Positions 1 through 6,089 of a stretch of DNA of 8,693 nt are shown piece by piece; positions within the stretch are counted from its first letter, which is position 1, and each line of letters opens with the position of its first letter. The stretch is taken from NCBI GenBank assembly GCA_023430725.1, contig JAEYZD010000097.1, positions 1-8,693 on the forward strand. The letters are read 5' to 3'. Made by a program: the position numbers and the translations under genes. This stretch comes from Bacteroidota bacterium. GTDB taxonomy: Bacteria > Bacteroidota > Bacteroidia > Bacteroidales > VadinHA17. The notes beneath the pieces were generated by a model, which saw only the letters and a list, made by a program, of their open reading frames with translations, had not been told where the DNA came from and made no database searches.

Positions 1-1
1 G

Positions 2-982
2 TACCAGGTGCTCTATAACTTCACCAACGGCGATTATCGTGACATGAAGGAGGTGCCGGAAAAGGATGATCACTTTATCTCACATGCAGTAGGCCTTGTA
101 TTCGCCTTTGGCAAACCATCCGACAGCGACGGCGACGGAATTAACGACAAGCTCGACAAATGCCCTGGCACCCCTGCAGGTGTCAGTGTAGGTCCTGACG
201 GATGCCCTGTTGACGGTGACGGCGACGGAGTGCCCGACTATATGGACAAATGCCCGAAGGCAGCCGGCCTTGCCGCCTTCAGCGGATGCCCCGATACGGA
301 CGGTGACGGCGTTGAGGATGCTGTAGACAAATGCCCGACCGAGAAGGGGCTGGCGACACTGCTTGGCTGTCCCGACAGTGACGGCGACGGTATTGCTGAC
401 GGTGACGACAAGTGCCCGAATGTGAAAGGGCTGCCCGAATTCAACGGCTGCCCTGACACAGACGGTGACGGCATCATGGACAGTGAGGACCGCTGCCCGG
501 ACGCTAAAGGGACAAAGGAGATGAAGGGCTGCCCTGACAAAGACGGCGACAAAGTTGCTGACATCGATGACAGGTGCCCGGATGAGGCCGGGATAGCCGC
601 AAACAAGGGATGCCCCGAGGTTAAGGAAGAGGTTCTCAAGGTCTTTACCCAGGCTCTGACCGGCATACTCTTCGAAACGGGCAAGGACATCATCAAGCCT
701 TCATCATTTACCATCCTGAATAACGTTGTGAAGGTTATGAATGACAATCCGGTCTATAACCTTGAGATCAACGGACATACCGACAACGTTGGTGATGATG
801 CCATGAACCTCGATCTCTCAGAAAGAAGAGCTGCAGCGGTGAAGAAATACCTGGTTGACAAGGGTGTCAGCGCTTCAAGGATGACCTCGAAGGGATTCGG
901 CGAGACCGTGCCTGTTGCTGACAACGGAACAGCTGCCGGCAGAACAAAAAACAGGAGGGTGGAATTCAAGGTTGTGTTCTGA
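2..982 (+). CDS. OmpA-family outer-membrane protein with TSP3 repeats (5' end cut off)
   Basis: Links the outer membrane to peptidoglycan. The reading frame stays open to the left edge, so the true start and most of the N-terminal beta-barrel are missing; the GTG at position 8 is not taken as the start. Numbering from that codon, residues 22-35 (HFISHAVGLVFAFG) look like the last barrel strand. Residues 39-203 hold six TSP3 units of the form DxDGDGxxDxxDxCP, each followed by a second Cys-Pro, about 27 residues apart; these bind calcium in known families, and the 12 cysteines may form disulfides. Residues 213-324 are the OmpA C-terminal domain, with the diaminopimelate-contacting residues expected at Asp259 (GHTDN) and Arg274 (LSERRA). 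The protein ends in VEFKVVF. A strong terminator follows. Family is confident; any specialised role (adhesion, gliding) is unknown. Confidence 0.93.
   Translation, partial: YQVLYNFTNGDYRDMKEVPEKDDHFISHAVGLVFAFGKPSDSDGDGINDKLDKCPGTPAGVSVGPDGCPVDGDGDGVPDYMDKCPKAAGLAAFSGCPDTDGDGVEDAVDKCPTEKGLATLLGCPDSDGDGIADGDDKCPNVKGLPEFNGCPDTDGDGIMDSEDRCPDAKGTKEMKGCPDKDGDKVADIDDRCPDEAGIAANKGCPEVKEEVLKVFTQALTGILFETGKDIIKPSSFTILNNVVKVMNDNPVYNLEINGHTDNVGDDAMNLDLSERRAAAVKKYLVDKGVSASRMTSKGFGETVPVADNGTAAGRTKNRRVEFKVVF
122..616 (+). repeat. TSP3 coding tandem repeat, six units of about 81 bp
   Basis: The aspartate/glycine-rich calcium loops are encoded by recurring GACGGTGACGGC-like stretches. Units begin at codons for Asp39, 69, 96, 123, 150 and 177 (GTG at position 8 = residue 1), so the first spacing is 30 residues and the rest 27. 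The sixth unit is degenerate (DKDGDK in place of DxDGDG). This is an in-frame protein repeat, not a mobile or CRISPR repeat. Confidence 0.9.
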
Positions 983-1011
983 CAAGCCACTTAACCTGAC
1001 ATGATCAATTG

Positions 1012-1047
1012 AAGCGACCCCGGCATTTTTGCCGGGGTTGCTTTTTT
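1012..1047 (+). terminator. Rho-independent terminator after the OmpA gene
   Basis: An 11-bp GC-rich stem pairs 1014-1024 (GCGACCCCGGC) with 1031-1041 (GCCGGGGTTGC), with one G-T wobble. The six-base loop is ATTTTT, and a run of six T follows at 1042-1047. Two A-T pairs (1012-1013 with 1042-1043) could lengthen the stem. It lies 30 nt past the OmpA stop codon. Confidence 0.93.
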
Positions 1048-1069
1048 CTCCGCTTTTTGCATAATTTTG
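1037..1069 (+). promoter_or_regulatory. Bacteroidetes-type promoter candidate for the 1181-4819 operon
   Basis: TAATTTTG at 1062-1069 matches the Bacteroides -7 consensus TAnnTTTG exactly. GTTG at 1037-1040, 21 nt upstream, fits the -33 TTTG element with one mismatch. The -33 element lies in the 3' arm of the preceding terminator, so terminator and promoter share bases. Transcription would start near 1075, leaving a leader of roughly 105-115 nt. Inferred from consensus only. Confidence 0.5.
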
Positions 1070-1074
1070 TTATG

Positions 1075-1125
1075 AATACCGGTGGCTGCTTCCGGTGTTG
1101 CCGGCAGGATGGTTAATACCTGCCG
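1075..1125 (+). promoter_or_regulatory. Two consecutive hairpins in the predicted mRNA leader
   Basis: Hairpin 1 pairs 1075-1082 (AATACCGG) with 1092-1099 (CCGGTGTT): eight pairs, one a T-G wobble, with a 9-nt loop. Hairpin 2 pairs 1102-1108 (CGGCAGG) with 1119-1125 (CCTGCCG): seven perfect pairs and a 10-nt loop. Neither is followed by a T-run, so they are not terminators. They may stabilise the 5' end or bind a regulator. The rest of the 983-1180 gap holds the terminator and promoter and no convincing gene. Confidence 0.35.
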
Positions 1126-1180
1126 CTTCCAGCAGATATGATGAGCCAGTGTCTGAAAACTGTTAAACAAGAACGAAGAG

Positions 1181-2167
1181 ATGCACAGAATGATAATCCT
1201 GCATGGCCGCCTGGCTACCCTGCTGCTGCTTGCAGCCCTGCCGTTGCAGGCTTCATCACAGGGAATGTCAGTGACGGGGACTGTAAGCGATCACCGCAAT
1301 GTTTCCATCGTCGGGGTCAGGGTTTGCCAGACCGGCAGCGCAAACTGCACTGCAACGGATATAAGCGGAATGTTTCACCTGGTTCTGGTTCCGGAAATTG
1401 AAAGCAAACTTACGGTCACCTGTCCCGGATTCATCACCAGGGAGGTCGGAATAGATGAAACCACAGCATTACCGGTTAAAGTCACACTCATCCCTATGTA
1501 CCTGGAAGCAGAAACATGGGCAGATGAAACTGAACTCACTCCGGAAGCAAAAGTCATCACCAGGTCGTCAATCGGTTTCGATGCAATCCTGACCGACTTT
1601 TCTGAGTTCACCGGCCTGCTGGGCAGTCACAACACCGAAGCCATGGACTACTTCGCCGTCACCGGCCCTGAGATGGGAGCCTCATTTCCCCGCTTCTATA
1701 CAGGGTTTGGAATAGGAATGGGCTACAACTACAAGGAAGACTATGACACACTGGTTGTTGACCTTAAAAACACGTTGTTCAAGCTCACTCTTGGCTATGA
1801 CATAATCAGCTCCCGCAGGGTCAGGATGACTCCCATGATCTCGCTGAGACTGATGAAATCCAGGCTCCGCAACTATCCCGGGGAGCGAAAGGTGCCGCTT
1901 GAAGAATACCTCCTGAAGAAGGAGACCGATCTGCGCTTCAACCAGGCGATGGCAGTGGCAGGGCTTAATCTTGAATACCTGATGTACAGCGGTAACCGCG
2001 GATTGAGCGACTACTGGTCTGTTGGCATCTTCGGAGGCTACGCAGTCAAGCTGAACCGCGTGCCATGGATCCGGTCCGACGGAAACCGAATAACAACTGA
2101 CAGCGCAATCAGGCTGAATCCACTGACAGCAGGAATCAGCATTTCATACTACTCTGCACCGAAATAA
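1181..2167 (+). CDS. Exported protein with carboxypeptidase-regulatory-like domain and probable beta-barrel
   Basis: I do not recognise the full-length family. The N-terminus is a signal peptide with a hydrophobic core at about residues 11-24 (LATLLLLAALPLQA) and likely cleavage around ASSQG. Residues 30-105 resemble a CarboxypepD_reg-like Ig-type beta-sandwich (VTGTVSD, then ISGMFHL and LTVTCPGF), the domain usually found at the N-terminus of SusC-like receptors; it has Cys49, 56 and 81. Residues 170-326 are rich in alternating hydrophobic strands, such as FYTGFGIGMGYNY and WSVGIFGGYAV, suggesting a small outer-membrane barrel or porin-like domain. ATG 1181 is used, but GAAGAG at 1175-1180 touches it and sits 9 nt before ATG 1190 (Met4), which may be the real start. 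The SusC-like gene begins 21 nt after the stop, so the two are probably co-transcribed. The ligand is unknown. Confidence 0.7.
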   Translation: MHRMIILHGRLATLLLLAALPLQASSQGMSVTGTVSDHRNVSIVGVRVCQTGSANCTATDISGMFHLVLVPEIESKLTVTCPGFITREVGIDETTALPVKVTLIPMYLEAETWADETELTPEAKVITRSSIGFDAILTDFSEFTGLLGSHNTEAMDYFAVTGPEMGASFPRFYTGFGIGMGYNYKEDYDTLVVDLKNTLFKLTLGYDIISSRRVRMTPMISLRLMKSRLRNYPGERKVPLEEYLLKKETDLRFNQAMAVAGLNLEYLMYSGNRGLSDYWSVGIFGGYAVKLNRVPWIRSDGNRITTDSAIRLNPLTAGISISYYSAPK

Positions 2168-2188
2168 CATTGCCGAACTTCTCTTCCA

Positions 2189-4819
2189 ATGGAAAAACAT
2201 ATCAGAAAAATGCCTGTATTGCAGCTGCTGACCGGTTGCATAAAACCCTCATTATCCTTGCTGATGTTGCTTATGCTGGCGGCAGCTTCTCTTCCTTCAA
2301 CGGGGCAGAAAGCAACGGTCCCGGCAGCTGCCGGCGCCTCCCTTGCATCAGATTCCACGGCCACTGATGACTCCGTGTCTCAAACCACAACCTGGAACAC
2401 CCGCATAACCTCGGAGGAGTTCAACAAAGGACTTATTCTTAATGCCGAAGGACTTTTTGCAGGAAGATTTCAGGGATTGCTGTCACAGCTGACAGACGGT
2501 TCACCCTCATCAGGCTATTCTCTTGAGTCAATGCGCAATTCGTCGTTCTACAGCTCACTTTCCCCGCTCCTGGTGATTGACGGTTTGCCGGCCATGGGAA
2601 TCCCGTATCTGCTGAATCCCCATGACATCGAATCAGTAACATGGCTGAATGGCGGCCAGGCTGCCGGGTACGGCAGCCTTGGCCGTAACGGCGTACTGCT
2701 TATTCAGACCAGGAAAGGCCGCGATGGCCTCCACGTCTCATACTCCGGCCAGGTTGCCCTCTCCAAGGTGAAAAAATACAGTGTCCTGACCGGCGACCAG
2801 GTGAGAGAAGCACTCCTGGAAATATACCCTGAAGATGAAGCAATACTTGCCCGTGCCGGCAGCTTTAACACTGACTGGCAGGATGAGATATACCGGACAG
2901 CTGTCAGCCATGATCATCACCTTGGAATTTCAGGTACTGCGGCCACCATACCATTTCGGTTCTCGGCAGGCCAGACAAATACCCTGGGCACAATCAGATC
3001 TTCATACTACAGGAAATCCTCAATCACAGGCAGAATTGACCCTTCAATTCTTGATGACAATCTGAGAATCAGCCTCTCAGCTTCAGCCTCCTTTGGGAAG
3101 GAAAACCTGCCGGGCGGCAGCTGGTTGCCCTATTATGCAGCTATGGCAGATCCGACATCTCCTGTATTTGAGAACAACGACCCTGCACAGGGCTTTAAAA
3201 CAGGATCAATGTTCATCAATCCTGCATCGATGCTTGAATCCAATGAAAGCCTGAGCAAGCCGAAACAGACATCGGTATACCTGAATGCTGATTACAGGCC
3301 GGACCTCCTGCCGGGTCTCATTATCGGATTAAAGAGTTCAGCTATCGGCTTCACTGATAATTTAAGGGAAGTGATAAACCCCGGAGGTGCTCTGCCCATA
3401 GTGAACGGGCGTATAACAACACTGGATGAGACCCTGAAAACAAGGTCCCTTGACCTTTCAGCCGGCTATGCAACCCCTATAAAAAGCATTGACAGCAAAA
3501 TTGAGATGAAGGCAGGATACTTCATGTACTGGCTTGGGAGTGAGAAAAAAGAGCTGACAACTGACTATGTCAATCCTGAAATCATATTCAAAAACTCCCA
3601 TGCAACCTTTGAAAAATCCATGAGCTCTTTCTACGGAGAATTGAACTTTTCAGCCCTGCGAAGATACTTTATCTCAGCTATCCTCAGGGAGGACGGTTTT
3701 TCAGCCTATGCTCCCGCAAACAGAAGTGTGCTTTCCCCGTCGGTAACGGCAGAATGGAACATCGCGGGTGAGTCATTCTTCCCGTCAGACGGATTCATCA
3801 GCGACCTTGCACTGAGCCTTACCCTTGGTTCGGAAGGAACAGGATCAGTGTCGCAATCCTTCTCAACAACTCCATCTCCTGACCTCAGGCCAGAGACTGC
3901 AAGGTACTTCATTTCAGGCCTGCGGATTGCAATGTTTGAAAACAGGCTGAACCTGTCAGTCAACGGATTCATCAACAAAAACAGGGACATGATCACTGAA
4001 GTGAACGTTCCGTCCGGAACAAACTTCAGTGCAACCATTCTTGCCAACGCCGGTGATGTTGATAACAGAGGTATAGAATTCAGGATCGAGACCAACCTGC
4101 TTAATGGAAAGGTGTTCGAATGGAATGCCGCCCTCCATGGCTCAGTCAGGAAAAACAATATTGAATCCCTTCCGAACGGCATTGAATTCATCACTGCCGG
4201 ATCCGTGCCTTTGATACCCTACGCACAGGTAATTGTTCAGTATAATTACAGACCGGTCAATTCCTTTTATCTGTTGAAACAGGTGTATGATGAAAACGGA
4301 TTGCCCCTCCAGGGAGTATACGTAGATATGAACAACAATGGCTCTTTTGGTTTTGATGACAGGTACAACGGCCCTTCAACCGACGCCGGGTTCGCCGCCG
4401 GCATCTGGTCTTCGCTGAAATATCACAACTGGGAACTCTCCTTTTCAGCCAGTTCACTTGCCGGAAACTGGTGCTATAACGTTGAGAGCGCTTTCGGCAA
4501 CTACGGAAGCATGACACCAAACGGCGCATTGAGAAATATATCATCCCTGGTTTATGAATCCGGGTTTACCGCACTGGTCCCTTACTCTGACTACCATATT
4601 GAAAACGGTTCATTTGTCAGGCTCGATTTTGTCAGCCTGAGTCATACATTCAGGAACATCCCGGGGAAAAATGCAGACCTCAGGCTGGAGGCAACCATTC
4701 AGAATGCCTTTGTGATAACCGGTTACAGAGGGGCAGATCCCGATATTCATGGCGGCCTCACAGGGTACACATGGCCCAGGCCCCGTACTGCTTCGCTTAA
4801 CATCAGCATCGGATTCTGA
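2189..4819 (+). CDS. SusC/RagA-like TonB-dependent outer-membrane receptor, short form without SusD
   Basis: Predicted outer-membrane TonB-dependent transporter of 876 residues; classic SusC proteins are about 1000. A hydrophobic signal segment at about residues 20-37 precedes a Ser/Thr/Ala-rich linker. The plug lies at about 66-177 and carries family landmarks: LSPLLVIDGLP (124-134), LNPHDIESVTWL (142-153), YGSLGRNGVLLIQTRKG (161-177). The rest is beta-strand-rich barrel, ending in a typical SusC tail at 839-876 (NAFVITGYRGADPD, then PRPRTASLNISIGF). The usual N-terminal carboxypeptidase-regulatory domain is missing, and I see no clear TonB box. The preceding gene carries a domain of that kind. 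No SusD homologue follows; the next gene is an aldo/keto reductase. ATG 2189 is used; ATG 2210 (Met8), after an AGAAAAA stretch, is an alternative. The substrate cannot be inferred. Family call is confident, transport competence less so. Confidence 0.9.
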   Translation: MEKHIRKMPVLQLLTGCIKPSLSLLMLLMLAAASLPSTGQKATVPAAAGASLASDSTATDDSVSQTTTWNTRITSEEFNKGLILNAEGLFAGRFQGLLSQLTDGSPSSGYSLESMRNSSFYSSLSPLLVIDGLPAMGIPYLLNPHDIESVTWLNGGQAAGYGSLGRNGVLLIQTRKGRDGLHVSYSGQVALSKVKKYSVLTGDQVREALLEIYPEDEAILARAGSFNTDWQDEIYRTAVSHDHHLGISGTAATIPFRFSAGQTNTLGTIRSSYYRKSSITGRIDPSILDDNLRISLSASASFGKENLPGGSWLPYYAAMADPTSPVFENNDPAQGFKTGSMFINPASMLESNESLSKPKQTSVYLNADYRPDLLPGLIIGLKSSAIGFTDNLREVINPGGALPIVNGRITTLDETLKTRSLDLSAGYATPIKSIDSKIEMKAGYFMYWLGSEKKELTTDYVNPEIIFKNSHATFEKSMSSFYGELNFSALRRYFISAILREDGFSAYAPANRSVLSPSVTAEWNIAGESFFPSDGFISDLALSLTLGSEGTGSVSQSFSTTPSPDLRPETARYFISGLRIAMFENRLNLSVNGFINKNRDMITEVNVPSGTNFSATILANAGDVDNRGIEFRIETNLLNGKVFEWNAALHGSVRKNNIESLPNGIEFITAGSVPLIPYAQVIVQYNYRPVNSFYLLKQVYDENGLPLQGVYVDMNNNGSFGFDDRYNGPSTDAGFAAGIWSSLKYHNWELSFSASSLAGNWCYNVESAFGNYGSMTPNGALRNISSLVYESGFTALVPYSDYHIENGSFVRLDFVSLSHTFRNIPGKNADLRLEATIQNAFVITGYRGADPDIHGGLTGYTWPRPRTASLNISIGF

Positions 4820-4890
4820 AATTTCTGAGGAAAAACATATCTTGGAGGCAGAATTTCAATTCGGATAACAACAAAAAACATAGTCAAAAG

Positions 4891-5871
4891 ATGAAGTACA
4901 GGGTGCTGGGAAAGACAGGATTTGAAGTCTCGGAGATTTCTCTCGGGACATGGCAGGTGGGCGGCAAATGGGGATCGAAGTTCGATCACTCCCTCGCTGA
5001 GTCAATAATCCGCGAAGCAATTGACAACGGAGTAAATTTCATTGATACTGCCGACGTATATTCAGACGGTGAGAGTGAAAAAGCTGTTGGCAAAGCTGTA
5101 CGTGAATCCGGCGCTTCGGTGCGCGTGGCAACGAAATGCGGCCGGCAGATAAATCCCCATGTAAACAAGGGGTATACCCCCGAAGTCCTACGCGGCTACG
5201 TTGAAGATTCGCTGAAAAGGCTCGGAACGGACTGTATCGACCTGATCCAGCTACACTGCCCACCCACGGAGGTCTATTACAGGCCCGAGATCTTCGGTGA
5301 GTTTGACAAGCTGAAACAGGAGGGCAAGATCCAGAACCTGGGCGTCAGTGTTGAGAAGGTCGAGGAGGCCATCAAGGCTGCAGAGTATGACAATGTCACA
5401 ACCGTTCAGATAATCTATAACATATTCCGCCAGAGACCACATGAGAGATTCTTTTCAATAGCCCGGGAGAAGAATATTGGCCTAATAATCAGGGTGCCGC
5501 TCGCCAGCGGACTTCTCTCAGGCAAGTTCGGACCGGAGACCCGGTTTGCGCCGGGGGACCACCGTTTCTTCAACCGTAACGGTCTCTTCTTTGACAAAGG
5601 CGAGACCTTCTCGGGAGTACCCTATGAAGTCGGCCTCAGGGCAGTGGAAAGGCTTAAGGCCCTTTTCCCCGAAAACACACCACTTGCTCATGTTGCCCTC
5701 CAATGGATCCTCCTGAGCGAAGAGGTGAGCTGCATAATCCCGGGAGCCTCCTCCCCCGACCAGGTAAAATCAAACCTCGCGGCATTCAGCGACCTCACAA
5801 TTGAGCAGGTCAGGGCTATTGACGCAGTTTACGAAGAAGAGATAAAACCGCTGGTGCATCAGCTCTGGTAA
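4891..5871 (+). CDS. Aldo/keto reductase (NADPH-dependent oxidoreductase)
   Basis: Cytosolic TIM-barrel enzyme expected to reduce aldehydes or ketones with NAD(P)H; the natural substrate is not evident. At 326 residues it has the usual family length. The start MKYRVLGKTGFEVSEISLGTW is the canonical N-terminus of the family and fixes ATG 4891, although no good ribosome-binding site lies before it. The catalytic tetrad is complete: Asp52 and Tyr57 (FIDTADVYSDG), Lys82 (VATKCG) and His122 (LIQLHCPP). The C-terminal cofactor-phosphate-binding region is visible at 283-299 (IPGASSPDQVKSNLAA). It lies 71 nt past the SusC-like gene with no terminator between, so read-through is possible, and 218 nt before the desaturase gene. 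A link to either neighbour is not shown. The closest named subgroup cannot be decided without a search. Confidence 0.93.
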   Translation: MKYRVLGKTGFEVSEISLGTWQVGGKWGSKFDHSLAESIIREAIDNGVNFIDTADVYSDGESEKAVGKAVRESGASVRVATKCGRQINPHVNKGYTPEVLRGYVEDSLKRLGTDCIDLIQLHCPPTEVYYRPEIFGEFDKLKQEGKIQNLGVSVEKVEEAIKAAEYDNVTTVQIIYNIFRQRPHERFFSIAREKNIGLIIRVPLASGLLSGKFGPETRFAPGDHRFFNRNGLFFDKGETFSGVPYEVGLRAVERLKALFPENTPLAHVALQWILLSEEVSCIIPGASSPDQVKSNLAAFSDLTIEQVRAIDAVYEEEIKPLVHQLW

Positions 5872-5885
5872 CAGCCAAGCAATAA

Positions 5886-5899
5886 CCGGCAGGGGCCGG
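5886..5899 (+). other. Small GC hairpin downstream of the aldo/keto reductase
   Basis: CCGGC at 5886-5890 pairs with GCCGG at 5895-5899 around an AGGG loop, 15 nt past the stop codon. No T-run follows directly, so this is at best a weak or factor-assisted terminator or mRNA-end stabiliser. Between it and the promoter candidate at 6018 I see no gene or other clear signal. Confidence 0.25.
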
Positions 5900-6017
5900 C
5901 CTCACCTCCTGACGTATTTTGCTCCTGCTTTATCTCCTGGAGTAGTTTTTCCGCCACTCACCTGAAATATACCGCAGTTGACCCGTAATCCGCTGATAAC
6001 AGAATCGGGTTTGTATA

Positions 6018-6025
6018 TATATTTG
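6018..6025 (+). promoter_or_regulatory. Bacteroidetes -7 element candidate upstream of the desaturase/synthase operon
   Basis: TATATTTG at 6018-6025 matches TAnnTTTG exactly within an AT-rich stretch (6010-6024) in an otherwise GC-balanced spacer. No good TTTG -33 element lies about 20 nt upstream; the best partial is GCTG at 5992-5995. Transcription would start near 6031, giving a leader of about 60 nt. Confidence 0.45.
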
Positions 6026-6029
6026 CTAT

Positions 6030-6053
6030 CCGGTTGCGGTACCATGTAACCGG
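6030..6053 (+). promoter_or_regulatory. Inverted repeat at the predicted transcription start of the desaturase operon
   Basis: CCGGTT at 6030-6035 is the perfect inverse of AACCGG at 6048-6053, separated by 12 nt that contain the palindrome GGTACC (6038-6043). In RNA it could form a hairpin at the 5' end of the leader; in DNA it could be an operator next to the -7 element. No T-run follows, so it is not a terminator. The function is inferred. Confidence 0.35.
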
Positions 6054-6089
6054 GAACGGGAATTTTTCATTCTTAAAATCATTTACCTG

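Noticed and set aside
238..747. A 169-codon open frame on the minus strand.
   Set aside because: It is antisense to the TSP3 repeats; its Ser/Pro-rich repeats (PSPSVSGQP-like) are the mirror of the Asp/Gly codons, with no start signal or family match.
1138..1401. An 87-codon + strand frame overlapping the start of the exported protein gene.
   Set aside because: Composition is not protein-like and it overlaps the signal-peptide-bearing gene in another frame.
3706..4194. A 162-codon minus-strand open frame.
   Set aside because: Lies wholly inside the SusC-like barrel, which has clear family landmarks on the + strand; no recognisable protein.
4820..4890. Spacer checked for a terminator or TAnnTTTG promoter between the receptor and the reductase.
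   Set aside because: No hairpin with T-run and no consensus match was found, so it stays unassigned.
5886..5899. Hairpin considered as an intrinsic terminator.
   Set aside because: Only five pairs and no T-run directly after; kept only as a weak hairpin.
5872..6089. Spacer checked for a riboswitch, tRNA or small RNA.
   Set aside because: No tRNA-like cloverleaf or known riboswitch core was visible by eye; only the hairpin, -7 element and inverted repeat can be supported.
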